Shown piece by piece: positions 10,100 to 17,823 of a stretch of 64,000 bases of DNA (the stretch's first letter is position 1; every line of letters begins with the position of its first letter). This DNA is from Luteibacter jiangsuensis. GTDB lineage: Bacteria; Pseudomonadota; Gammaproteobacteria; Xanthomonadales; Rhodanobacteraceae. The stretch covers positions 744,001 to 808,000 of the forward strand of contig NZ_JAAQQR010000001.1 in NCBI RefSeq assembly GCF_011742555.1, in the 5' to 3' direction. The notes below the pieces were generated by a model. It made no database searches. It was not told where the DNA came from and worked only from the letters and a program-made list of their open reading frames with translations. A program made the position numbers and the translations under genes.

Positions 10100-10180
10100 T
10101 GTGGGAGCCGGCTTTGCCGGCGATCCCGCGGCAGCGGGCACTCTCGCGAGCACCCATCGCCGCTGAAGCGGCTCCCACAC
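10100..10180. repeat. Composite palindromic repeat (GTGGGAGCCG family), copy 1
   Basis: Two inverted arms (GTGGGAGCCGGCTTTGCCGG at 10101 and the complement of GTGGGAGCCGCTTCAGCGGC ending near 10179) flank a 30-base centre. A partial third arm (GCTCCCACAC) lies at about 10240. It occupies the 302-base gap between icmF and the alpha/beta hydrolase gene, where I see no gene. The whole element recurs inverted at 62309-62393 with most of its centre conserved, so arms and centre move as one unit, like a bacterial interspersed mosaic element. A single arm sits at 25740. Confidence 0.8.
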
Positions 10181-10308
10181 AAAGCTCATGCCCGTGGGAA
10201 AACTTCTGTGCTTGGGGAGGGCTTCTGACAAAGACAGTTGCTCCCACACGAAGCAGGCATCCAATCCTTAGAGCACCCCCGAAGGCGCCCATGCAGGGCA
10301 CGCCCGCC

Positions 10309-11178
10309 TCATGTGGAAGAGAGGAACTCCAGCGCCGCCTTTCGCACCGCCTGATCGTCCACGACGGCGCGGTGACCAAGACCTTCCGTTTCCATAAGCC
10401 TCGCGCCGGGCCAGAGCTTCATGTACATCGCAGCCTCTTCGAAAGGTACCTCGGGATCGTCGCGATCGTGTACCACCAGCACCGGCTGGGTGCGCTTCGG
10501 AGCATGCCGGGCGATATGCAGGTCGTCGATGAGCACACCGGTGCGCTCGGCCAGCACGTCGTGCAGTTTCGGTCGCAAACGCTCGGCCAGCCTCACGAAA
10601 CGCGCAAAGCGCCTCGTCGCCCCCTGCACGTCCGCCGCCGCGGCAATCAGCACCACGCGCTTCGTGGTCCAGCCGTCTTCGAGCGCCAGCGCCACCGCCG
10701 CACCGCCCAGCGAATGCGCCACCACGCCTTCGGGATCGCCGTAATGCCGGGCCACCGCCGCGACCGTGCTCGCGAAATCCGGCAGTGTGCACAGCGTGCC
10801 ACCGCTCCGGCCGTGCCCCGGCTGGTCGAAGGCCACCGCCGCCCAGCCGTTCGCAAGAACCTGCGGCACCCAGCTTTCCCAGCGCAAGCCCATGCTCGAC
10901 CAGCCGTGCACGAACAGGATGTATGGCTGAGTGGCGGGGTCGCCCCAGACGTAGGTGGCGATGGCGCGGCCGCCCATGTCGAGCGGCTCCTCCCCGGCCG
11001 ACGTGGAGGCGGCGGCATGCGCCGCACGCTCCCGGCTGCTGGGCAAAGGCGTCTGGAACACACGGGCGGCATGCGCCACCGTGGGTCCTGGCGCCAGGTG
11101 GCTGCCAAGGCGGTAGGCGATGCGGATGCCGAGGAGAGTTGCGATGGTGCGGACGCCGAAGCGGCGGGGCGGTTTCAT
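10309..11178 (-). CDS. Alpha/beta hydrolase
   Basis: A protein of about 289 residues with the alpha/beta hydrolase fold. The oxyanion region is YILFVHGWSSMG, the nucleophile elbow is VAHSLGGAA (serine, with Ala in place of the usual first Gly), the acid is in VVHDRDDPEVPF and the histidine is in EGLGHRAVVDD. The N-terminus has a short hydrophobic stretch (VRTIATLLGIRIAYRL) that could be a signal anchor. The substrate is unknown. The start is uncertain: ATG 11178 is used, but in-frame ATG 11196 and TTG 11214 are possible, and none has a clear ribosome binding site. It is divergent from the gene at 11282. Confidence 0.82.
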   Translation of the reverse strand: MKPPRRFGVRTIATLLGIRIAYRLGSHLAPGPTVAHAARVFQTPLPSSRERAAHAAASTSAGEEPLDMGGRAIATYVWGDPATQPYILFVHGWSSMGLRWESWVPQVLANGWAAVAFDQPGHGRSGGTLCTLPDFASTVAAVARHYGDPEGVVAHSLGGAAVALALEDGWTTKRVVLIAAAADVQGATRRFARFVRLAERLRPKLHDVLAERTGVLIDDLHIARHAPKRTQPVLVVHDRDDPEVPFEEAAMYMKLWPGARLMETEGLGHRAVVDDQAVRKAALEFLSST

Positions 11179-11281
11179 TCGCGAAGCTGAACGCATGCGG
11201 CCGGAGGTCGTCAACCCGCTCGCCGGAACCCGCGTTCTGACGCACGAATCCGCACCCGCGCGGAGTCCGAAGGAGACAGCT

Positions 11282-11620
11282 ATGAGCCTGACCCGTACCC
11301 TCGCCGCCGTGGCCGCCCTGGGCCTGGCCGCCGGCGCCGCGAGCTATACCCCGCCCGCCGCAGCGCGGGAATACGTCTCTGTCACCGTGGGCACCCGCCC
11401 GCCGCCGCCGCGCTTCGAGCGCGTGCCGCCGCCGCGCGTCGGCTACGTCTGGGCGCCGGGCTACTGGAACTGGGCCGGCGGCCGCTACGTCTGGGTGGGC
11501 GGCCACTGGTATGCCTCGCGTCCGGGCTATGTGTACCGCGCCCCGGTGTGGCGTCCGTACGGCCGCGGCTGGCGCTTCGAGCGGGAGGTCTGGTACCGCG
11601 ATCCGCACTGGCACCGGTAG
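11282..11620 (+). CDS. Exported WXXGXW/YXWGXW repeat protein
   Basis: A small protein of 112 residues with a signal peptide (MSLTRTLAAVAALGLAAGAAS) and a mature part rich in Trp, Tyr, Arg and Pro. It carries the repeating pattern GYVWAPGYWNWAGGRYVWVGGHW, then VYRAPVWRPYGRGWRFER, typical of the YXWGXW-repeat family of exported proteins. The role of the family is not established; members are envelope-associated. A clear AAGGAGA ribosome binding site precedes the ATG. The gene stands alone, divergent from the alpha/beta hydrolase. Confidence 0.8.
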   Translation: MSLTRTLAAVAALGLAAGAASYTPPAAAREYVSVTVGTRPPPPRFERVPPPRVGYVWAPGYWNWAGGRYVWVGGHWYASRPGYVYRAPVWRPYGRGWRFEREVWYRDPHWHR

Positions 11621-11626
11621 CCTTCT

Positions 11627-11657
11627 GTTGCGGCGCACCTACACAGGGGGCCGCAAC
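11627..11657 (+). other. Stem-loop after the YXWGXW-repeat gene
   Basis: An eight-base-pair perfect stem (GTTGCGGC / GCCGCAAC) with a 15-base loop, just downstream of the stop codon at 11620. It is followed by GGTTTAAAC rather than a T-tract. It may be a weak terminator or part of the leader ahead of leucine dehydrogenase. Confidence 0.4.
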
Positions 11658-11685
11658 GGTTTAAACTAGGCAGCTGACAAGACAT

Positions 11686-11720
11686 ATCGCCCCCGCCTCC
11701 CAGGTTGGGGCGATTTTTTT
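11686..11720 (+). terminator. Rho-independent terminator or attenuator ahead of leucine dehydrogenase
   Basis: A perfect eight-base-pair stem (ATCGCCCC / GGGGCGAT) is followed by seven T residues. It lies 65 bases past the upstream gene and 90 bases before the leucine dehydrogenase start. If it only ends the upstream transcript, the promoter of leucine dehydrogenase must lie within the 89 bases that follow; otherwise it could act as an attenuator in that gene's leader. Confidence 0.7.
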
Positions 11721-11809
11721 GGACGGTCACATTCCACCGGTGGTCCCCACCGCCGGTATCCACCTGAAGGGCGGCCTGGGGGCCGCTTGTAACTGGAGTA
11801 ACGCGTTCG

Positions 11810-12913
11810 ATGATTTTCGAAACCATCGCCAACACGGGCCACGAAGAAGTCGTCTTCTGCCATAACAAGGACGCGGGCCTGAAGGCCATCATCGCGATCC
11901 ACAACACCGTGCTTGGCCCGTCGCTGGGCGGCCTGCGCATGTGGCCCTACAAGAGCGAGCAGGACGCCGTGAACGACGTGCTGCGCCTGTCGCGCGGCAT
12001 GACCTACAAGAACGCGGTGGCCGGCCTGAACCTGGGTGGCGGCAAGGCCGTGATCATCGGCGATCCCTCCAAGGACAAGTCGGAAGCCCTGTTCCGCGCC
12101 TTCGGCCGCTTCGTGAACTCGCTCAACGGCCGCTACATCACGGCCGAAGACGTGGGCATCGACGTCAACGACATGGAATACGTGTTCCGTGAAACCGAAT
12201 ACGTCACCGGCGTGCACCAGGTGCACGGCGGGTCGGGCGATCCCTCCCCGTTCACCGCGTTCGGTACGTTGCAGGGCCTGATGGCCGCGCTGCAGCACAA
12301 GCACGGCAACGAGGACGTGGGCAAGTACAGCTATGCCGTGCAGGGCTGCGGGCACGTGGGCAGCGAATTCATCAAGCTGCTGCGCGAACAGGGCGCCAAG
12401 GTGTTCGTCACGGACATCAACAAGGACGCCGTGCAGCGCTGTGTCGACGAACTGGGCTGCGAAGCCGTGGGCCTGGACGAGATCTACGACGTCGACGCCG
12501 ACGTGTACAGCCCGTGCGCCCTCGGCGGCACGGTCAACGAGCAGACGATCGACCGCATCAAGGCGAAGATCATCTGCGGCGCGGCCAACAACCAGCTGGC
12601 CACCGACGCCATCGGCGACGAACTGGCACGCCGCGGCGTGCTCTACGCGCCGGATTACGCCGTGAACGCCGGCGGCGTCATGAACGTGTCGCTGGAAATC
12701 GACGGCTACAACCGCGAGCGCGCGATGCGCATGATGCGCACGATCTACTACAACGTCGGCCGCATCTTCGAGATCTCGGCGCGCGACAACATCCCGACCT
12801 ACAAGGCCGCGGACCGCATGGCCGAAGAGCGCATCAGCGCCATCGGCAAGATCCGCCTGCCGCACATGGGCAACGGCGCACCGCGCTTCCAGGGCCGCAT
12901 GCGCGGTCAGTAA
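11810..12913 (+). CDS. Leucine dehydrogenase (Glu/Leu/Phe/Val dehydrogenase family)
   Basis: A 367-residue enzyme that oxidatively deaminates leucine and other branched-chain amino acids to 2-oxo acids with NAD+, the first step of their breakdown. The N-terminal catalytic domain has GPSLGGLRMWPY and the active-site lysine region GMTYKNAVAGLNLGGGKAVI; the tetra-Gly turn is typical. The Rossmann domain begins near residue 170 with the coenzyme-binding VQGCGHVGSEFI, followed by FVTDINKDAV. Downstream CGAANNQLA and DYAVNAGGVMNV are also family hallmarks. Length fits leucine dehydrogenase. It belongs with the isovaleryl-CoA dehydrogenase and methylcrotonyl-CoA carboxylase genes elsewhere in the window. 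TGGAG lies 10 bases before the ATG. Confidence 0.93.
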   Translation: MIFETIANTGHEEVVFCHNKDAGLKAIIAIHNTVLGPSLGGLRMWPYKSEQDAVNDVLRLSRGMTYKNAVAGLNLGGGKAVIIGDPSKDKSEALFRAFGRFVNSLNGRYITAEDVGIDVNDMEYVFRETEYVTGVHQVHGGSGDPSPFTAFGTLQGLMAALQHKHGNEDVGKYSYAVQGCGHVGSEFIKLLREQGAKVFVTDINKDAVQRCVDELGCEAVGLDEIYDVDADVYSPCALGGTVNEQTIDRIKAKIICGAANNQLATDAIGDELARRGVLYAPDYAVNAGGVMNVSLEIDGYNRERAMRMMRTIYYNVGRIFEISARDNIPTYKAADRMAEERISAIGKIRLPHMGNGAPRFQGRMRGQ

Positions 12914-12936
12914 GCGCGTCAAGCAAGTGCAAGTCG

Positions 12937-12964
12937 AAAGCCGCCGGGCAACCGGCGGCTTTTT
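12937..12964 (+). terminator. Rho-independent terminator of the leucine dehydrogenase gene
   Basis: A ten-base-pair GC-rich stem (AAGCCGCCGG / CCGGCGGCTT) with a four-base loop and a short T run, 24 bases past the stop codon. On the other strand the same hairpin would follow the small gene at 12977-13105, so it may serve both convergent genes. Confidence 0.85.
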
Positions 12965-12976
12965 CGTTTCTTGCGT

Positions 12977-13105
12977 TCAACGAGCAGCCACCATCGCGGG
13001 TGTGGCGATGGTCGCCGCCGTGGTCACCATCGCTCCGAACGTCAGCACGCAGGTCAGCACGGCGACAACGAAGAAGGTCTTCAGCATGGCGGTTTCATAT
13101 TTCAT
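12977..13105 (-). CDS. Small hydrophobic protein, 42 residues, unknown function
   Basis: An ORF of 42 codons read leftwards: it begins MKYETAMLKTFFVVAVL and continues through a hydrophobic stretch (residues 9-27) to end in PAMVAAR. The ATG is preceded by an excellent GAGGAGAGCC ribosome binding site, the main evidence that it is real. It would be a single-pass membrane or exported peptide. It converges on leucine dehydrogenase and shares its terminator hairpin. I do not recognise a family. An overlapping frame on the plus strand has no ribosome binding site and is discounted. Confidence 0.55.
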   Translation of the reverse strand: MKYETAMLKTFFVVAVLTCVLTFGAMVTTAATIATPAMVAAR

Positions 13106-13550
13106 GGTGGCTCTCCTCGAACGATGATGGGAAGGGTCTCGAGAGGTATGTGGCAAGAGCCGTGCCAGATGCCATACATGCCTCGAGAGCGCGCTGTGGC
13201 GCCGTTTTCGAGGAAGCCGCTCGCTACCGCGAACCTGTCCGCGGACGCCGTCACCGCATCGACCGGACAGTGTCCGGCCCGCCGGACCGGTCCTCGATGC
13301 GCCCGCCGCCCTGCCCCTGCGATGGCCGACGACCCATTGTTCTCAATCGCGATCTGCTACAATTTCGGCACCCGGGGAATCTTGTAAGGCTTTGCCTACA
13401 CGATGCTTTTGGGCCAGGGGATGCCGTCCGAGGGGGCGGCGACAACCAGAGCATTCCGATCACTTTCGTCGCCTCGGTGGTGGCGCGTGCTGCCATTGTC
13501 CTTCGGGAGGTGGCCACGCCCGTCCGGGGATGAATTGGACTTACCGAGCT
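13106..13550. other. Intergenic region ahead of the aryl polyene operon
   Basis: About 445 bases between the small minus-strand gene and the first pigment gene. No convincing gene was found on either strand; the frames open here lack ribosome binding sites and any recognisable protein pattern. It contains a plausible promoter at 13337-13363 and probably a long leader for the operon. Confidence 0.5.
13337..13363 (+). promoter_or_regulatory. Possible sigma-70 promoter of the aryl polyene operon
   Basis: A -35-like TTGTTC at 13337 and a good -10 TACAAT at 13358, with a 15-base spacer (16 if the -35 is read one base earlier). The site lies in a locally AT-rich patch about 190 bases before the first ACP gene. 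It is the best promoter match in this gap, but the spacing is short, so the call is tentative. Confidence 0.4.
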
Positions 13551-13820
13551 ATGAGCGCGATCCCAGCCGAAACCTTTACCTCCGACGACGTTCTCGCTCG
13601 CTTGCGGTCCGTCCTCCATGAAACCTTCGAGATCGATCCCGCGAAGGTCACGCCGGAAGCCAACCTCTTCACCGACCTGGAACTGGACAGCATCGACGCG
13701 ATCGATCTCGCCATCCAGGTGCAGGACATGACCGGCACCCGGATCAAGCCTGAAGACTTCAAGAGCGTGCGTACGGTCGGCGACGTGGTCGCCACCGTGC
13801 AGACACTGCTCACCCGCTGA
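13551..13820 (+). CDS. Acyl carrier protein of the aryl polyene cluster
   Basis: An 89-residue acyl carrier protein. The phosphopantetheine attachment serine is in DLELDSIDAIDLAIQ (about residue 47), with the usual four-helix length before and after it. It would carry the growing polyene chain between the ketosynthases, reductase and dehydratases encoded downstream. It is the first gene of a run of 13 closely packed genes. The ATG at 13551 is used because it gives a normal ACP length; an in-frame ATG at 13530 would add seven residues. Two ACPs in one operon (the other at 18581) is usual for aryl polyene clusters. Confidence 0.88.
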   Translation: MSAIPAETFTSDDVLARLRSVLHETFEIDPAKVTPEANLFTDLELDSIDAIDLAIQVQDMTGTRIKPEDFKSVRTVGDVVATVQTLLTR

Positions 13821-13828
13821 GCGAGCCG

Positions 13829-14617
13829 ATGGCGGGCAGGCCGGAGCCGCGCGACGCGGCGGGATCGTTCGCGCCCTGCGCGGTCATACCCGTGTACAAC
13901 CACGGCCGCACCGTCGGCGCCACGGCGAACGCACTCGCCGGTTACGGCCTGCCGGTGTTCCTCGTGGACGACGGCTCGAACGCCGAAACCCGCGAAGCAC
14001 TCGACCGCCTGGTAGCCGGACGCGACGACCTGCGCCTGATCCGCCTTCCAGCCAACGGCGGCAAGGGCAAGGCGCTCACCGCCGGTTTTCTCGCGGCGCA
14101 TGCCGCCGGTTACAGCCACGTGCTGCAGATCGACGCGGATGGACAGCACGACACGCAAGACGTGCCCCGCTTCCTCGAAGCGAGCCGGGCGGCGCCCGAG
14201 GCCATGGTCTGCGGCCGCCCGGTGTACGACGACTCCGTGCCGCGTGCGCGACTCTATGGGCGGTACCTCACCCACGCCTTCGTGTGGCTGGAAACCCTGT
14301 CCTTCGACATCGACGACTCGATGTGCGGTTACCGGCTCTACCCGCTGGAAGAAACCCGGGCGGAGATCGCACGCAAGCCCCTGCCCTCGCGCATGGATTT
14401 CGATACGGAGATTGCGGTGCGGCTCTACTGGCGCGGCGTGCCGGTGCGCAACCTGCCCACGCGCGTCATCTATCCGGAAGACGGTCTTTCGCACTTCCGC
14501 ATGTGGCGGGACAACCTGCGCATCACCGCCATGCATACGCGGCTCGTGCTCGGCATGTTGCCGCGCATACCACGCCTTATCCTTCGCAAGTTCGCGCGGC
14601 AGGAAGCACACGCATGA
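13829..14617 (+). CDS. Family 2 glycosyltransferase of the aryl polyene cluster
   Basis: A 262-residue GT-A fold glycosyltransferase. It has AVIPVYNHGRTVG at the N-terminus, the nucleotide-binding VDDGSN, the metal-binding DADGQHD (about residues 107-113) and a C-terminal MDFDTEIAVRLYWRG segment similar to polyprenyl-phosphate glycosyltransferases. No long membrane segments are visible. In aryl polyene and xanthomonadin clusters a GT2 protein is thought to help attach the polyene to its membrane lipid or sugar anchor; that role is inference from the cluster. It starts eight bases after the ACP. Confidence 0.88.
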   Translation: MAGRPEPRDAAGSFAPCAVIPVYNHGRTVGATANALAGYGLPVFLVDDGSNAETREALDRLVAGRDDLRLIRLPANGGKGKALTAGFLAAHAAGYSHVLQIDADGQHDTQDVPRFLEASRAAPEAMVCGRPVYDDSVPRARLYGRYLTHAFVWLETLSFDIDDSMCGYRLYPLEETRAEIARKPLPSRMDFDTEIAVRLYWRGVPVRNLPTRVIYPEDGLSHFRMWRDNLRITAMHTRLVLGMLPRIPRLILRKFARQEAHA

Positions 14618-14648
14618 TCATCCAACTCGTCCCACGGGAGTACGCCGC

Positions 14649-15875
14649 ATGAAGCGCGTCGTCGTCACCGGCATCGGCGGCATCACGCCGCTCGGCCACG
14701 ACTGGGCCACCATCGAGGCGCGGTTGCGCCGCTTCCGCAACGCCGTGCGCCGCATGGGCGAATGGGATTATTTCGACAAGCTCAACGGGCGTTTGGGCGC
14801 GCCGGTGGACGACTTCCTCCTGCCGCTGCACTGGTCGCGCAAGCATGTGCGCTCCATGGGCCGCGTGGCCCAGCTGGCCGTCGCGGCCAGCGAACGCGCC
14901 CTGGCGGATGCCGGCCTGCTCGGCGACGAGCGCATCGCTGACGGCCGCATGGGTGTGGCGTACGGTTCGTCGGGCGGCAGCATCGAGCCGGCGCGCACCG
15001 TCGGCCACATGCTCGAAACCGGATCGATGCAGGGCGTGACCGCCACCAGTTACATCCAGATGATGGCACACACCACGGCGGTGAACGTGGGCGTGTTCTT
15101 CGGCCTGAAGGGCCGCGTGATCACCACGTCCAGCGCATGCACGTCGGGTAGCCAGGCCATCGGTTACGGCTACGAGGCGATCCAGCAGGGCAAGCAGGCG
15201 CTGATGCTGTGCGGGGGCGCGGAGGAACTTTCCGGGCCGGGCGCAGCGGTATTCGACACGCTGTTCGCCACCAGCACCCGCAACGACACCCCGCAGCTCA
15301 CGCCGCGTCCCTTCGACGCGGGCCGCGACGGCCTCGTCGTCGGCGAGGGTGCCACCACGTTGATCCTCGAGGAATACGAACACGCCTTGGCGCGCGGCGC
15401 GCGCATCTACGCCGAGATCGTCGGCTTCGGCACCAACTCGGATGGCGCGCACATCACGCAGCCCACGCGCGAAACCATGGCCGCGGCGATGCGCATGGCA
15501 CTCGCCGACGCGAGCCTTCCGCCCGACGCCATCGGTTACGTGAGCGCGCACGGCACCGCCACCGATCGCGGCGACGTGGCGGAAAGCCATGCCACCGCGG
15601 ACGTGCTCGGCACTCAAACGCCCATCAGCTCGATGAAGAGCTACGTGGGTCATACGCTGGGTGCCTGCGGCGCGCTCGAAGCGTGGTGGGCCATCGAGAT
15701 GATGCGCGGCGGCTGGTTCGCGCCCACGATCAATCTCGAGACGCCCGATCCGGAATGCGCGCCGCTGGATTACCTCGCGGGCGAAGGACGCGAGATTCGC
15801 ACCGACTACGTGATGAACAACAACTTCGCGTTCGGGGGCATCAACACGTCGCTGATTTTCAAGGCGCACCGCTGA
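14649..15875 (+). CDS. Beta-ketoacyl-ACP synthase (ApeR-like ketosynthase 1)
   Basis: A 408-residue FabF-type condensing enzyme that extends the ACP-bound chain. The full Cys-His-His triad is present: SSACTSGSQA (about residue 167), SAHGTATDRGD and SYVGHTLGACGA, with the partner lysine in SSMKSYV. The terminal NNNFAFGGINTSL motif is normal. It resembles the aryl polyene ketosynthase ApeR more than housekeeping FabF, judged by length and cluster context. GGGAG lies nine bases before the ATG at 14649; the frame is open upstream but overlaps the glycosyltransferase. Its stop overlaps the next start in a TGATG arrangement, implying coupled translation. Confidence 0.92.
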   Translation: MKRVVVTGIGGITPLGHDWATIEARLRRFRNAVRRMGEWDYFDKLNGRLGAPVDDFLLPLHWSRKHVRSMGRVAQLAVAASERALADAGLLGDERIADGRMGVAYGSSGGSIEPARTVGHMLETGSMQGVTATSYIQMMAHTTAVNVGVFFGLKGRVITTSSACTSGSQAIGYGYEAIQQGKQALMLCGGAEELSGPGAAVFDTLFATSTRNDTPQLTPRPFDAGRDGLVVGEGATTLILEEYEHALARGARIYAEIVGFGTNSDGAHITQPTRETMAAAMRMALADASLPPDAIGYVSAHGTATDRGDVAESHATADVLGTQTPISSMKSYVGHTLGACGALEAWWAIEMMRGGWFAPTINLETPDPECAPLDYLAGEGREIRTDYVMNNNFAFGGINTSLIFKAHR

Positions 15876-17101
15876 TGCGGCGTGTGGTCGTCACCGGCAT
15901 GGGCGCGGTGTCCTGCCTGGGCGCGGGACGAAAGGCTCTGTTCGATGGCCTGCGCGCCGGCCGTGCAGGGTTCCGCGCCATGGCCGACTTCGCCGCGCTG
16001 GGCATGCGTTGCCAGGTGGCGGCCCCAGCCGATACCTCGGGCCTCGAACCACCGCCACGCAAGCTGCGTCGTTACCTGCCGCAGGCCGCGGAATTCGCGT
16101 GGCATGCCACCACGGAAGCACTGGCGGAAGCCGGACTGGATGCGGACCGCGTGCGCGAGCGCGACGTCGGCATCGTGATGGGCGGTGCCGCGGCGCTCAG
16201 CGAATACGAAGCCGGCCTGGACGTTTTCCACGCCAAGGGCATTTCGCGTCTCTCGCCGTTCATCGTGCCGCGCAGCATGGGTAGCGCCGTATCGGCCACG
16301 CTCACGCACGCGCTCGGATTCGGCGGGCGTGGCTTCACGGTGGGGTCCGCCTGCACCAGCGCCACGCATGCCATCGGACAGGCCATGGAGCTGATCCAGC
16401 TCGGACGACAGGAAGTCGTGGTGTGCGGCGGCGCGGAGGAACTGCACGACAAGGCGGCCATGTGTTTCGACGTGATGAACGCGCTTTCGACCGCGAGCGT
16501 CGTCGGTACACGCGTCTCCACGCCTTATGCGGCCGATCGCGACGGCATCCTCCTTGGCGGCGGTGCCGGCGTGCTGGTTCTCGAATCGCTGGAGCACGCA
16601 CGGGCACGCGGCGCGACCATCCTCGCGGAAATCGCGGGATACGGTGCGGCTTCCGATCCCGACGGCATGATCGGTCCCGCCGCCGACGGCATGGCCGAAG
16701 CCATGCACCAGGCGATCGACCTGGCCGGCGTCATGCCGGACTACGTGAACACGCACGCCTGCGCCACCGTGGCGGGCGATCTCGCCGAATGGGACGCGCT
16801 GCGGCGTGTCTTCGGCGACCGCGGTGTCGATGTGCCGCCCATGTCGTCCATCAAGGGGCTCATCGGGCACGCGCCCGCAGCCGCCGGGGCGCTGGACGCC
16901 ATCGCCTCGATCGCCATGATGGCGGAAGGCGTGCTGCTCGGGGGCGCGACGCCGGCCGTGCGCGATCCCGCGTTCGCCGACGCACCCCTCGTCGAGGGCG
17001 AACTCGCCCTGCGGATCGACGCCGTCTTGTCGAACAACTTCGGCTTCGGCGGAAGCTGCGCCGCACTGCTGATCCGGCGCCACGACGAGGCATCGGCATG
17101 A
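15875..17101 (+). CDS. Beta-ketoacyl-ACP synthase with altered second-histidine motif (ketosynthase 2)
   Basis: A 408-residue condensing enzyme, adjacent to and probably paralogous with ketosynthase 1. The nucleophile is in GSACTSATHAIG and the second His in SSIKGLIGHAPAAAGAL. The first-His motif reads NTHACATVAGD, where most family members have N-x-HGT-x-T: the His is kept but Gly and Thr are replaced by Ala and Cys. It may therefore have unusual chain specificity or reduced activity. Three ketosynthases plus a chain-length factor is more than a minimal aryl polyene system needs. It overlaps both neighbours by one to four bases (TGATG and ATGA). Confidence 0.9.
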   Translation: MRRVVVTGMGAVSCLGAGRKALFDGLRAGRAGFRAMADFAALGMRCQVAAPADTSGLEPPPRKLRRYLPQAAEFAWHATTEALAEAGLDADRVRERDVGIVMGGAAALSEYEAGLDVFHAKGISRLSPFIVPRSMGSAVSATLTHALGFGGRGFTVGSACTSATHAIGQAMELIQLGRQEVVVCGGAEELHDKAAMCFDVMNALSTASVVGTRVSTPYAADRDGILLGGGAGVLVLESLEHARARGATILAEIAGYGAASDPDGMIGPAADGMAEAMHQAIDLAGVMPDYVNTHACATVAGDLAEWDALRRVFGDRGVDVPPMSSIKGLIGHAPAAAGALDAIASIAMMAEGVLLGGATPAVRDPAFADAPLVEGELALRIDAVLSNNFGFGGSCAALLIRRHDEASA

Positions 17102-17823
17102 TGGAATTCGTCGTCGACGCCTGGCGCGCATGGGCCCCGGGCATGGAAGACGAGACGGCATGGGCGACCTGGTGCGCCGCGCCGCATGCCATCGTCGACA
17201 ACGGCGAGCAACCCGCCTGCGAATTCGTGCCGCCGATGCAGCGCCGCCGTCTGAGCCGGTTGGCGCGCATCGTCATGCATGCGGCATGGCCGCTGTGCGG
17301 CGACGACGAACAACTTCCCTTCGTGTTCGCCTCGCGCCACGGCGAGACCACACGCACGTTCGCCATGCTCGACGAGATCGGCCGGAACGCGCCGCTCTCC
17401 CCCACCCAGTTCGGCCTGTCCGTGCACAACGCTATTGCAGGGCAGTGGTCCATTCTGCGTGGGCAGCGCGGGGAATCGGTGGCGATCGCCGGCGAAGCGG
17501 ACACCTTCGAGCATGCCATCGTCGAGGCCGCCGCGCTGCTGGGCGACGGCCTGCCCGCGGCGATCGTCGTCATCGCGGAGGAACGTCCGGCTCCGGCCTA
17601 CGACGGCCACATCGACGACATACCCTTCTCCTATGCGCTGGCATTGCGGCTTTCCGTCGCGGGAAGCGGACCACGCTGGCGCCTCTCGCTCGCGGCAAAC
17701 GACGGTGCCGCGCCGGTGGCGGGCGTGCCGCACGCCTTGCGCTTCGTTCGCGCCCTGCACGACGGCGCGCCGCTGGATCACCCGTGGAAGACACGACGAT
17801 GGCACTGGCAGCCGAGCGCATGA
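17098..17823 (+). CDS. Beta-ketoacyl synthase chain length factor (ApeC-like)
   Basis: A 241-residue protein resembling the half-length ketosynthase-like chain length factors of aryl polyene clusters. It contains the hallmark FASRHGETTRT and LSPTQFGLSVHNAIAGQWSI segments, which align with the N-terminal half of ketosynthases but lack the catalytic Cys. In characterised aryl polyene systems such a factor pairs with a ketosynthase and sets polyene length; which of the three ketosynthases here is its partner cannot be told. The ATG overlaps the previous stop (ATGA); the next codon is also ATG. Confidence 0.85.
   Translation: MMEFVVDAWRAWAPGMEDETAWATWCAAPHAIVDNGEQPACEFVPPMQRRRLSRLARIVMHAAWPLCGDDEQLPFVFASRHGETTRTFAMLDEIGRNAPLSPTQFGLSVHNAIAGQWSILRGQRGESVAIAGEADTFEHAIVEAAALLGDGLPAAIVVIAEERPAPAYDGHIDDIPFSYALALRLSVAGSGPRWRLSLAANDGAAPVAGVPHALRFVRALHDGAPLDHPWKTRRWHWQPSA

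Noticed and set aside
6335-10228. Plus-strand open frame of about 1300 codons opposite icmF
   Set aside because: It is the antisense of a well-supported 1150-residue enzyme; its translation is His/Arg/Val-rich without family motifs, typical of a GC-rich shadow frame.
12927-13127. Plus-strand 66-residue ORF over the small minus-strand gene
   Set aside because: It begins inside the leucine dehydrogenase terminator and lacks a ribosome binding site; the minus-strand 42-residue ORF has a strong one.
13251-13619. Minus-strand 122-residue ORF overlapping the first ACP
   Set aside because: Overlaps a well-supported ACP, low complexity, no start signal.
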